40,491 nt of DNA from positions 1 to 40,491 of the forward strand of contig NZ_JARYTI010000041.1 in NCBI RefSeq assembly GCF_029911635.1, written 5' to 3'. Every line of letters starts with the position of its first letter. Positions within the stretch are counted from its first letter, which is position 1. Origin of the DNA: Sphingomonas sp. AR_OL41 (GTDB lineage: Bacteria; Pseudomonadota; Alphaproteobacteria; Sphingomonadales; Sphingomonadaceae). The position numbers were made by a program, and so were the translations under genes. The notes below the pieces were generated by a model that was not told where the DNA came from, ran no database searches, and saw only the letters and a list, made by a program, of their open reading frames with translations. Shown one piece after another: positions 1 to 7,359 of this stretch.

Positions 1-582
1 GCTGCGGCCATGGCGCCGCAGTCGCGTGGCGATCGGCAGCGCGACGAGATTGCCGAGCAGCGCGCCATAGAGCGTGGCGAGCAACGCCACCGCCATCGCC
101 GCGCCGATCGCGCTCGGGTCCTGCATCTTCACGAACATGCCGACCAGGCCGATCAGCGTGCCGACCATGCCCATCGCCGGCGCGGTCTCGGCGGCGCCGC
201 CCCACACATCGGCGGCGGCGGCATGGCGGTCGACGCGCGCGCGGCGGCTGGCGCGGAGCGTTTCCTCGACCTCGCCGGCGGTCTTGCCGTCGACGATCAT
301 CGCGATCGCGGCGGCAACGTCGGGGTCGGCGATCACCGAGCGATCGAGCGCCATCACGCCATGGCGTTTGGCGATGCGGGCAAGCGCCGCGATCTGCTCG
401 ACCAGCGGCGTGGCGTCGAAATCGCGCCGCCCGACGGTGCGCAGCGCCACCAGCGCGCGTCCGACGTCGCGCAGCGGCGCGCGCAGCAGCGTGGCGAGCA
501 GCGTACCGCCGCCAACGATCGCCGCGGCGGCGGGGTCGAGGAACGGCGCAAGCGCCTGGGCGATTTCGGGTGCGGTGCTCAT
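1..582 (-). CDS. PomA/MotA-like flagellar stator subunit (MotA/TolQ/ExbB family), 3' end outside window
   Basis: This is an ion-channel subunit of a flagellar stator, acting in the inner membrane with a MotB/PomB-type partner presumably encoded beyond the left edge. The first 194 codons are visible. The segment around residues 133-180 (PAMGMVGTLIGLVGMF, then MAVALLATLYGALLGN) is the conserved channel-forming hairpin and resembles PomA/MotP stators more than the motA at 9728. Only three hydrophobic segments are seen (about residues 19-36, 130-150 and 158-185). The usual first membrane helix of MotA/PomA is missing: the upstream in-frame codons are not hydrophobic and contain a promoter. The start is ATG at 582-580 with no Shine-Dalgarno sequence. 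It is transcribed divergently from flgB. The family call is firm. The sodium or proton preference cannot be read from this part. Confidence 0.85.
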   Translation of the reverse strand, partial: MSTAPEIAQALAPFLDPAAAAIVGGGTLLATLLRAPLRDVGRALVALRTVGRRDFDATPLVEQIAALARIAKRHGVMALDRSVIADPDVAAAIAMIVDGKTAGEVEETLRASRRARVDRHAAAADVWGGAAETAPAMGMVGTLIGLVGMFVKMQDPSAIGAAMAVALLATLYGALLGNLVALPIATRLRRHGRS

Positions 583-594
583 CGCGGCCCGCGT

Positions 595-611
595 TGCAAG
601 GGGCGGGCCAG
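595..611 (-). promoter_or_regulatory. Sigma-54 (-24/-12) promoter for the PomA-like stator gene
   Basis: On the minus strand, bases 611 to 595 read CTGGCCCGCCCCTTGCA. This matches the sigma-54 consensus YTGGCACG-N4-TTGCW with the exact GG-N10-GC spacing and one clear mismatch in the -24 block. Counting from the -12 GC, transcription would begin near base 584, two bases before the ATG at 582. The message would therefore be essentially leaderless, which agrees with the absence of a ribosome site. Confidence 0.6.
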
Positions 612-655
612 TTGTAACAGGTCGCGGTCGTCTGCCATCGAACGAGGCCAAAATC

Positions 656-725
656 GCCACCCCGGCGAAGGCCGGGGCCCAGTTGCGGGCCGCTCGTAAC
701 TGGGCCCGGCCTTCACCGGGGTGGC
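656..725. repeat. REP-like interspersed palindrome
   Basis: Arm 656-684 (begins GCCACCCCGGCGAAGGCCGG) pairs with arm 698-725 with one substitution and one single-base insertion. The loop is 13 bases. It lies midway between two divergent sigma-54 promoters. Palindromes with a CCCCGGCGAAGGCCGGGG core are familiar as abundant intergenic elements in sphingomonads. Only one copy was noticed in this window. It could form a strong hairpin on either strand or be a mobile REP/RAYT-type unit. Confidence 0.75.
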
Positions 726-822
726 AATTGAGCGTTGCCGCACCCGGCAATTTTTGCCGCCCGACCGGCAAGACCTTGCCGCTTCGCGCCGATCATGAAG
801 CGAATGGGGGTCTCTGGCGGAT

Positions 823-839
823 TTGGCACGGGCTTTGCT
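823..839 (+). promoter_or_regulatory. Sigma-54 (-24/-12) promoter of the flgB operon
   Basis: Bases 823-839 read TTGGCACGGGCTTTGCT, a full match to the sigma-54 consensus (TTGGCACG, four bases, TTGCT) with GG at 825-826 and GC at 837-838 separated by ten bases. The predicted transcription start is near 850, giving a 27-base leader with a ribosome site AGGAG at 865-869 before flgB. The enhancer-binding activator is not in the window. The rest of the 583-876 gap holds only the palindrome and the opposing promoter. Confidence 0.85.
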
Positions 840-876
840 GAGATACTTCCGCGCAATCAGGCGCAGGAGACGGCCG

Positions 877-1224
877 ATGGCCAGCGACAGTCTTTTCGGG
901 GTTCATGGAGCGGCACTCGAGGTGCGTTCGCAGCGCATGGGCCTGCTCGCCTCGAACATCGCCAATGCGTCGACGCCGGGCTTCAAGGCGAAGGACATCG
1001 ATTTCACCACCGCGCTCGCCTCGGTCGAGGCCGGCCAGGGTGACGACGGGTTCAGCGCTGCGGTCAAATATCGCGTGCCGAGCCAGCCGTCGCTCGACGG
1101 CAACACCGTCGAGCTGTCGTCGGAACAGACCGCCTTCGCCGAAAACGCCGTCGCCTATCAGACGACTTTGTCGTTCCTCAACGGGCGGATCGGCCAGATC
1201 ACCCGCGCGCTGAAGGGGGAATAA
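877..1224 (+). CDS. flgB: Flagellar basal-body rod protein FlgB
   Basis: FlgB is the proximal rod protein, assembled in the periplasm after type III export. The N-terminal rod signature is clear: LLASNIANASTPGFKAKD at residues 23-40. At 115 residues it has the usual short FlgB length. A longer reading from 823 would run through the sigma-54 promoter, so the ATG at 877 with AGGAG at 865-869 is chosen. It is the first gene of the flgBCDEFGHIJKL operon and its stop lies one base before flgC. Confidence 0.95.
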   Translation: MASDSLFGVHGAALEVRSQRMGLLASNIANASTPGFKAKDIDFTTALASVEAGQGDDGFSAAVKYRVPSQPSLDGNTVELSSEQTAFAENAVAYQTTLSFLNGRIGQITRALKGE

Positions 1225-1225
1225 G

Positions 1226-1636
1226 ATGTCCGGCCAGCCCATGACGATTTTCCAGGTCGCGGGTCGCGCGATGTCCGCGCAGCTCGTGCGCATGAACACC
1301 ACGGCCTCGAACCTTGCCAATGCCGGCGCGATCTCGTCGAGCGAGGGCAGCGCCTATCGCACGATCAAACCGGTGTTCCGCACCCAGTTCGACCAGGCGA
1401 GCGGCATGTCGACGGTCAATGTCGAGAGCGTCGTCACCGCCGGCGAGGGCCCGACCAAGCTTTACGACCCGAGCCACCCGCTCGCCGACAAGGACGGCAA
1501 TGTCTGGCAGTCGGGTGTCGATGAAACCCGCGAGCTGGTCGACATGATGGAGACCTCGCGCAGTTACCAGAACAATGTCGAAGTGATGCAGACCGCCAAG
1601 TCGCTGATCCTCGATACCCTCAAATTGGGCCGCTGA
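1226..1636 (+). CDS. flgC: Flagellar basal-body rod protein FlgC
   Basis: FlgC is the second proximal rod subunit, exported through the flagellar type III apparatus. It has 136 residues, as expected. The N-terminal rod motif (NTTASNLANAGA, about residues 24-35) and the C-terminal coiled segment (VDMMETSRSYQNNVEVMQTAK, about residues 107-127) are typical of rod and hook proteins. A GGGGG run at the end of flgB serves as ribosome site. It is separated from flgB by one base and from flgD by two. Confidence 0.95.
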   Translation: MSGQPMTIFQVAGRAMSAQLVRMNTTASNLANAGAISSSEGSAYRTIKPVFRTQFDQASGMSTVNVESVVTAGEGPTKLYDPSHPLADKDGNVWQSGVDETRELVDMMETSRSYQNNVEVMQTAKSLILDTLKLGR

Positions 1637-1638
1637 TC

Positions 1639-2328
1639 ATGACCGCCTCATCCTTCGACACGACGCTGAACAACCTCGGCATCAAGACGACGACCGGAAA
1701 CAGCGCGGTCGCCAACACGTCGAGCGGGTCGACCACGCTCGGCCAGGCCGACTTTCTCAAGCTGATGACCGCGCAATTGCAGAACCAGGACCCGTTCAAC
1801 CCGGTCGACAATACCCAGATGGTCGCCCAGATGGCGCAGTTCTCGAGCGTCGCCGGCATCAGCCAGATGAACACCACGCTGTCGTCGATCGCGGCGAAGC
1901 TGACCGGCACCTCGACCAGCGACGCGTTGTCCTATGTCGGCCGCAACGTGCTGACCGAGGGTGGCACGGCCTATCCGCGCACCACCGGCGGCATCGCCGG
2001 CGCGGTCGAGCTCGACAAGGATGCGACCGACGTCACCGTGACGATCAGCGACCAGAATGGCGCGACGCTCAAGACGCTGTCGCTCGGTGCGCAAAAGGCC
2101 GGGACCGTCTCCTATGACTGGGACGGCACCACCAACACCGGGGCGGCGGCCGGCGCGGGCCCGTACAAGGTCAGCGTCGCCGCGCAGAATGGCGGCACCA
2201 CCGTCACAAGCCGCGGCCTCGTCTGGGCGCCGGTCGAATCCGTCGCCAACCCCGGATCCGGTTCGCCGACGCTGTCGGTCACCGGGCTCGGCGCGATCGC
2301 CGTCGGCGCCGTTCGCCAGATCGGCTGA
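1639..2328 (+). CDS. flgD: Flagellar hook cap / hook assembly protein FlgD
   Basis: FlgD forms the temporary cap that guides FlgE polymerisation during hook growth. The N-terminal FlgD signature is present: GQADFLKLMTAQLQNQDPFN (residues 35-54) followed by TQMVAQMAQFSSVAGISQMN. Residues from about 100 onward form the Ig/tudor-like domain typical of the family (repeated D/G-rich beta strands such as VTISDQNGATLKTLSLG). The length of 229 residues is normal. It lies between flgC and flgE in the expected order. Confidence 0.95.
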   Translation: MTASSFDTTLNNLGIKTTTGNSAVANTSSGSTTLGQADFLKLMTAQLQNQDPFNPVDNTQMVAQMAQFSSVAGISQMNTTLSSIAAKLTGTSTSDALSYVGRNVLTEGGTAYPRTTGGIAGAVELDKDATDVTVTISDQNGATLKTLSLGAQKAGTVSYDWDGTTNTGAAAGAGPYKVSVAAQNGGTTVTSRGLVWAPVESVANPGSGSPTLSVTGLGAIAVGAVRQIG

Positions 2329-2360
2329 TCTTCCAGACCCCCCAACAGGAGTAGCCCCTC

Positions 2361-3611
2361 ATGTCCTTCTATACCTCGCTCAGCGGCCTCCAGGCGGCGC
2401 AGACCGAAATGTCGACCGTGTCGCACAATCTGGCGAACGTCTCGACCAACGGCTTCAAGAAGAGCCGCACCGACTTCGCCGACGTCATCGCGTCGAGCCT
2501 CGCCGCCGACCCGACCAAGGCGGTCGGCTCGGGCGTCGTGGTCAAGGCCAACCGCCAGCAGTTCACCGAAGGCAACCTCAAGACTACCGGCTCCTCGCTC
2601 GATCTCGCGGTCACCGGCGACGGTTTCTTCGCGGTCAAGACCAACGGCACCAACTCGGCGGTCGCCTATACCCGCAACGGCAGCTTTCAGGTCGATCCGA
2701 CGACGCATTATGTCGTCGATGCGCAGGGCAGCGTGCTGCAGGTCTATCCGGTCGATGCCCATGGCAACGCGACCGCGACCGGCGCGGACGGGATGGTCGG
2801 GCTCAAGCTGCCCGAGACCAGCGGCATTCCGGTTGCGACCACCAAGGTCGCGCTCGGCGTCAACCTGTCGACCAGTGCGACCGCGCCCACCACCACCTTC
2901 GACCCGACCAACCCCGCGACCTATAACAATTCGGCCAGCACGACGATCTATGACTCGGCGGGCAAGGCGATGACCATGACCAATTATTTCGTCCGCGACG
3001 CCGCGGCGAACAGCTGGTCGGTCTATTCCTATGTCGGCGACCAGCAATTGACGGTCGGCGGCTCGACCGCACCCACCAACATCACGCTCGATGCGACCGG
3101 AGCGATCACCGCTCCGGCCGCGCCGGTCACCTATGACAGCTTCACCCCGACGACGGGCGGTGCGGCGCAGACCGTCGCGCTCGACCTCGCCGGATCGACC
3201 GCGCGCACCACGACCTTCTCGGTCGCCTCGCGGAGCCAGGACGGCAAGTCGGTCGGCGAGCTGGCCGGCGTCACGGTCGATGAATCGGGCGTGGTCAAGG
3301 CGAGCTTCTCGAACGGCGACACCACCGCGATCGGCAAGGTCGCGCTGGCCAATTTCGCCAACCCGACCGGCCTGCGCCAGCTCGGCAACAGCTATTGGTC
3401 GGCCAGCGGCATCTCCGGCCAGGCAACGCTGGGCAGCGCCAACGAGAGTGGCTTTGGCTCGCTGATGTCGGGCACGATCGAGGGCTCCAACGTCGACATC
3501 ACCGAGGAACTGGTCAATCTCATCGCGGCGCAGCGCAACTTCCAGGCGAATGCCAAGGCGCTCGATACCGCGAACCAGATTTCGCAGACCATCTTCAACA
3601 TCGGCCACTGA
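2361..3611 (+). CDS. flgE: Flagellar hook protein FlgE
   Basis: FlgE is the structural subunit of the hook, the flexible joint between rod and filament. It has 416 residues. The N-terminal motif SHNLANVSTNGFKKSRTDFA (residues 22-41) and the C-terminal GSNVDITEELVNLIAAQRNF segment are the conserved ends that pack in the hook core. The middle is a Thr/Ala/Ser-rich variable domain (about residues 150-330) forming the outer surface. A 32-base gap with an AGGAG ribosome site precedes it. Confidence 0.96.
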   Translation: MSFYTSLSGLQAAQTEMSTVSHNLANVSTNGFKKSRTDFADVIASSLAADPTKAVGSGVVVKANRQQFTEGNLKTTGSSLDLAVTGDGFFAVKTNGTNSAVAYTRNGSFQVDPTTHYVVDAQGSVLQVYPVDAHGNATATGADGMVGLKLPETSGIPVATTKVALGVNLSTSATAPTTTFDPTNPATYNNSASTTIYDSAGKAMTMTNYFVRDAAANSWSVYSYVGDQQLTVGGSTAPTNITLDATGAITAPAAPVTYDSFTPTTGGAAQTVALDLAGSTARTTTFSVASRSQDGKSVGELAGVTVDESGVVKASFSNGDTTAIGKVALANFANPTGLRQLGNSYWSASGISGQATLGSANESGFGSLMSGTIEGSNVDITEELVNLIAAQRNFQANAKALDTANQISQTIFNIGH

Positions 3612-3637
3612 GCCAAGGCGCGCGGCGGAGCATCTGA

Positions 3638-4381
3638 ATGGACAAGCTGGTCTATACTGCGGCGACAGGCCTCAAGGCGCATCTCGCCTCGCAGGCCGCA
3701 ATCGCCAACAACATGGCGAACGCCTCGACGATCGGCTTTCGCGCGGACCGCGTGGTGTTCGCCAGGTTGCAGGTCAACGGCCAGGGCCTCGACACGCGCA
3801 CGCCGGCGTCCGAGGAGGTGGTCGATGCCGATCGCCGCCCCGGCGCGATCATGCAGACCGGCCGCCCGCTCGACGTCGCCGTCACCGGCGATTCGTGGCT
3901 GGCGGTGCAGTCTGCCGACGGGACCGAAGCCTATACGCGGCGCGGCGATCTGCAGATCGCGCCGACGGGCGTGTTGGAAACCGGCGACGGTTTCCCGGTG
4001 ATGGGGTCGGGGGGCCCCATCACCGTGCCGCCCGCCTCGAGCGTTGCGGTCTCGTCCGACGGCTCGATCTCGATCGTGCCGATCGGCGGCGACGGCAAGG
4101 CGCAGATCGTGGGCAAATTGAAGCTCGCCAGCGTCAAGGGCTCGGACACGGTCAAGGGGCTCGACAATCTGCTCCATGTCCGAGGCGGCGGCGTGCTGCC
4201 CGAGGATCTCGACGCCAAGGTCGAGAGCGGGGCGCTCGAAGGCTCCAACGTCAACATGACCCAGGCGCTGGTCGACATGATCGAAAACCAGCGCTCGTAC
4301 GAGGTCCAGGCCAACCTGATGAAGGAAGCCAAGACCATGGACGAAAGCGCCGCATCGCTGATGCGCGTGCAACAGGCATAA
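3638..4381 (+). CDS. flgF: Flagellar basal-body rod protein FlgF
   Basis: FlgF is a rod protein of the proximal/distal rod region, 247 residues long. The N-terminal rod motif IANNMANASTIGFRADR (about residues 22-38) and the C-terminal SNVNMTQALVDMIENQRSYE segment identify the family. The order flgE-flgF-flgG and the length distinguish it from FlgG. The 26-base gap after flgE carries a GGCGGAG ribosome site. Confidence 0.93.
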   Translation: MDKLVYTAATGLKAHLASQAAIANNMANASTIGFRADRVVFARLQVNGQGLDTRTPASEEVVDADRRPGAIMQTGRPLDVAVTGDSWLAVQSADGTEAYTRRGDLQIAPTGVLETGDGFPVMGSGGPITVPPASSVAVSSDGSISIVPIGGDGKAQIVGKLKLASVKGSDTVKGLDNLLHVRGGGVLPEDLDAKVESGALEGSNVNMTQALVDMIENQRSYEVQANLMKEAKTMDESAASLMRVQQA

Positions 4382-4393
4382 GGAAGAAAAGCG

Positions 4394-5182
4394 ATGACCA
4401 GCGCAGCCATGCATATCGCGCGGACCGGGCTCGACGCCCAGGACATGCGCATGCGCGTGATCTCGAACAACCTCGCGAACGTCAATACGACGGGCTATAA
4501 GCGCGACCGCGCGGCGTTCGAGACTTTGGCCTATCAAACGATCACCGCGCCCGGCGCGCCGAGCACGGCGGAAAGCAAATACGCCACCGGGCTCAACCTC
4601 GGCACCGGCGTGCGCATCCAGGGCACGGCGCGGATCGACACGCAGGGCGCGATGCAAACGACGGGCAATTCGCTCGACCTCGCGCTCGACGGCGCCGGCT
4701 ATTTCCAGGTCCAGCTGCCGGGGGGGCAGCTGGGCTATACGCGCTCAGGCAATTTCTCGCGCTCGCCGGAAGGCCTGCTGGTGACGTCGGAGGGCTATCA
4801 GGTCCAGCCGGGCATTACCGTGCCCGAGGGCGCGACGAGCATCACGATCGGCACCGACGGCACCGTTTCGGCGCAGGTCGCCGGGCAGAATGCCGCGACG
4901 CAGATCGGCCAGATCCAGGTCGCCAACTTCCCCAACACCGCGGGGCTGCAGTCGACCGGCGACAATTATCTCGTCGAGACCGCGTCGTCGGGCGCGGCCA
5001 GCCTCGGCATCGCCGGACAGGACGGTCGCGGCAACATCCGCCAGGGGATGCTCGAATCGTCCAACGTCAATGTCGTCGAGGAGCTGGTCGACATGATCGA
5101 GTGCCAGCGCGCCTATGAGGTCAATTCCAAGATGATCTCGGCGACCGACGACATGCTCAAATATGTCAACCAGAACCTCTGA
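4394..5182 (+). CDS. flgG: Flagellar distal rod protein FlgG
   Basis: FlgG builds the distal rod, the drive shaft crossing the peptidoglycan and outer membrane rings. It has 262 residues, the standard length. It carries VISNNLANVNTTGYKRDRAAF (about residues 19-39), the FlgG-type core (TGNSLDLALDGAGYFQV) and the C-terminal SSNVNVVEELVDMIECQRAY. AGGAAG at 4380-4385 is the ribosome site. Its stop codon overlaps the ribosome site of flgH. Confidence 0.96.
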   Translation: MTSAAMHIARTGLDAQDMRMRVISNNLANVNTTGYKRDRAAFETLAYQTITAPGAPSTAESKYATGLNLGTGVRIQGTARIDTQGAMQTTGNSLDLALDGAGYFQVQLPGGQLGYTRSGNFSRSPEGLLVTSEGYQVQPGITVPEGATSITIGTDGTVSAQVAGQNAATQIGQIQVANFPNTAGLQSTGDNYLVETASSGAASLGIAGQDGRGNIRQGMLESSNVNVVEELVDMIECQRAYEVNSKMISATDDMLKYVNQNL

Positions 5183-5189
5183 GGTGCGC

Positions 5190-5882
5190 GTGAACCACAA
5201 ATACCTCATCGGCCTGACCACCCTCGCCTTGCTTGCCGGCGTCACCGCGCCGCGCGCCGCCGAGGCGCGCCTGTTCGGCGGCAAGAAGGCGCCGCCGGTC
5301 GACTTTTCGGCCGCCCAGCCGGCGCCGGTCGCGCCGCCCGCGATCGCCAATGGCTCGATCTTCCAGGCCGACGCCGGCTATGCCGCGCTCTACGAAGGTT
5401 CGCGCGCGCGCCGCGTCGGCGATCCGCTGACCATCGTGCTGGTCGAAAGAACCGCCGCATCGAAGTCGGCCAGCTCCAATCTCGATTCGGGCGGCGGCCT
5501 CAGCATCACGCCGCCGACCACCGGCATCGCGTCGCTGTTCAAGCAGACCGACGCCTCGGCGAGCACGACGCGCAACTTCAAGGGCACCGGCGCGACCGAC
5601 CAGGCCAATTCGCTGACCGGCGAAGTCAGCGTGACCGTCGCGCAGGTCTTCCCCAACGGCACGATGCTCGTCCAGGGGCAGAAGCGCGTCACGCTCAACC
5701 GCGGCGACGAGTTCGTCCAGATCCGCGGCCTGATCCGCGTCGCCGATATCGATGCCGACAATCGCGTCGCCTCGACCCGCGTCGCCGACGCGCAGATTGC
5801 CTATACCGGCAAGGGCGACGTCGCCCGCGCCAGCCGCCAGGGCTGGCTCGGCCGCTTCTTCTCCGTCGTGAGTCCCTTCTGA
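5190..5882 (+). CDS. flgH: Flagellar L-ring protein FlgH without a lipobox cysteine
   Basis: FlgH forms the outer-membrane L ring that serves as a bushing for the rod. The conserved core is visible: GDPLTIVLVE, then NSLTGEVSVTVAQVFPNGTMLVQGQKRVTLN, then GLIRVADIDADNRVASTRVADAQIAYTGKG. GTG at 5190 is the preferred start because GAGG lies at 5181-5184. An upstream ATG at 5163 would overlap flgG by 20 bases. The N-terminus (NHKYLIGLTTLALLAGVTAP) is a signal peptide, but there is no cysteine anywhere in the protein. Most FlgH proteins are lipoproteins, so this one is probably cleaved by signal peptidase I, for example after AEA. It is 230 residues long and its stop overlaps flgI by one base. Confidence 0.93.
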   Translation: MNHKYLIGLTTLALLAGVTAPRAAEARLFGGKKAPPVDFSAAQPAPVAPPAIANGSIFQADAGYAALYEGSRARRVGDPLTIVLVERTAASKSASSNLDSGGGLSITPPTTGIASLFKQTDASASTTRNFKGTGATDQANSLTGEVSVTVAQVFPNGTMLVQGQKRVTLNRGDEFVQIRGLIRVADIDADNRVASTRVADAQIAYTGKGDVARASRQGWLGRFFSVVSPF

Positions 5883-7003
5883 TGAAAGTCACCCGGATGT
5901 TCCGTATCGTTCAGACCATCGGTGCAGCGCTGGCTGCGACGGTGCTCGTCGCCGCGCCGGCGAACGCCGATCGCATCAAGGATCTCGGCGGCTTTCAGGG
6001 CATCCGTTCGAACCAGCTGACCGGCTATGGCATCGTCGTGGGCCTGCCCGGCACGGGCGACGACAACCTCGAATACACCATCCAGTCGATGAAGGCGGTC
6101 GCCTCGCGCTTCGGCCTGCAACTCCCGTCGAACGTCAATCCCGGGCTGAAAAACGCCGCGGTGGTGATGATCACCGCCGACCTGCCTGCCTTCGCCAAGC
6201 CCGGCCAGAAGCTCGACATCACCGTCGCCTCGATGGGCAAGGCCAAGTCCTTGCGCGGCGGCGCGCTGATCATGACGCCGCTGATGGGCGCCGACGGCCA
6301 GATCTACGCCATGGCGCAGGGCAATCTCGCCGTCGGCGGTCTCGGTGCCGAGGGCAAGGACGGGTCGCAGATCGTCGTCAACATTCCCTCGGCCGGCCGT
6401 ATTCCCGAGGGCGCAACGGTCGAGCGCGCGGTCGCCACCGGCTTCGAATCGACGCCGGTGCTGACCTTCAACCTCGCGCATGCCGATTTCACTACCGCGC
6501 AGAATGTCGCGGCGGCCATCAACACCCGGCTCGGCGCCGGCACCGCCGACGCGGTCGATGGCGTGTCGGTGTCGGTGCGCGCGCCGCAGGGCGCCGATGT
6601 CCGCGCCACGCTGATGAGCGAGATCGAGAATCTCGACGTCGTCGCGGCCGAGCCGCCGGCGCGCGTCATCGTCAATGCCCGCACCGGCACGGTCGTGATC
6701 AACGCGGCGGTGCGTGTAAGCCCCGCCGCAGTGACGCATGGCAAGTTGACCGTGCGGATCGACGAGACGCAGCATATCAGCCAGCCCGCGCCGTTCAGCC
6801 AGGGCCAGACCGCGACCGAGCAGAAATCGGGTGTCGGGGTCGACGAGGAGCATCGCCCGATGTTCCTGCTGTCGCCGGGGCCGAAGCTCGCCGACATCGT
6901 CAAGGCGGTCAACGCGATCGGCGCATCGCCGGCCGACCTCGTCGCCATTCTCGAGGCGCTCAAGGAAGCCGGCGCGCTCAAGGCCGAGTTGATCGTGCTG
7001 TGA
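5882..7003 (+). CDS. flgI: Flagellar P-ring protein FlgI
   Basis: FlgI makes the periplasmic P ring around the rod within the peptidoglycan layer. It has 373 residues with a signal peptide (residues 1-29, likely cut after PANA). The strongly conserved start of the mature protein is RIKDLGGFQGIRSNQLTGYG, followed by GLPGTGDD. The C-terminal VKAVNAIGASPADLVAILEALKEAGAL is also typical. Its ATG overlaps the last base of flgH, and its TGA overlaps the GTG of flgJ. Confidence 0.97.
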   Translation: MKVTRMFRIVQTIGAALAATVLVAAPANADRIKDLGGFQGIRSNQLTGYGIVVGLPGTGDDNLEYTIQSMKAVASRFGLQLPSNVNPGLKNAAVVMITADLPAFAKPGQKLDITVASMGKAKSLRGGALIMTPLMGADGQIYAMAQGNLAVGGLGAEGKDGSQIVVNIPSAGRIPEGATVERAVATGFESTPVLTFNLAHADFTTAQNVAAAINTRLGAGTADAVDGVSVSVRAPQGADVRATLMSEIENLDVVAAEPPARVIVNARTGTVVINAAVRVSPAAVTHGKLTVRIDETQHISQPAPFSQGQTATEQKSGVGVDEEHRPMFLLSPGPKLADIVKAVNAIGASPADLVAILEALKEAGALKAELIVL

Positions 7004-7359
7004 GCGACATGCCCAACCTCCCCGCCCCCAACCTGCTCACCAACGCGGCACCGACCAGCGGTATCGGCCTCGATACCAGCCGGCTGACCTCGCGCGCCAA
7101 CCTCGACAAGGCCGGCAAGCAGTTCGAGGCGGTGTTCAACGGCATGATGCTCAAGTCGATGCGCCAGGCCAAGCTCGCCGAGGACGATCTGTTCGGCTCC
7201 AAGGCGCTCGACACCTTTCGCGAGATGCAGGACCAGAAGCTGTCGCAGAGCATGGCGGAACACGCCCCGCTGGGCATCGGCAAGGCGATGACCGACTTCC
7301 TCGCCAAGTCGCAGGCAGCGCTGCAGCCCGGCAGCGAAAGCGGTAGCGCCACGCCATGA
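7000..7359 (+). CDS. flgJ: FlgJ-like rod-binding protein, single domain
   Basis: This is the rod-cap scaffold needed for rod assembly. Only the N-terminal rod-binding domain of FlgJ is present (KAGKQFEAVFNGMMLKSMRQ, then LDTFREMQDQKLSQSMAE, about residues 39-91). There is no C-terminal glucosaminidase domain, so at 119 residues it is about a third of enterobacterial FlgJ. This short form is common in alphaproteobacteria, where a separate enzyme opens the peptidoglycan. The start is GTG at 7000 in a GTGA overlap with flgI; ATG at 7009 is an alternative. It ends in an ATGA overlap with flgK. Confidence 0.88.
   Translation: MSDMPNLPAPNLLTNAAPTSGIGLDTSRLTSRANLDKAGKQFEAVFNGMMLKSMRQAKLAEDDLFGSKALDTFREMQDQKLSQSMAEHAPLGIGKAMTDFLAKSQAALQPGSESGSATP

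Noticed and set aside
823..876. Longer FlgB starting at 823
   Set aside because: The extra codons coincide with the sigma-54 promoter and lack family similarity; ATG 877 has a good ribosome site.
2112..3608. Long minus-strand open frame opposite flgE
   Set aside because: The composition is biased and the plus-strand FlgE match is clear across the whole span.
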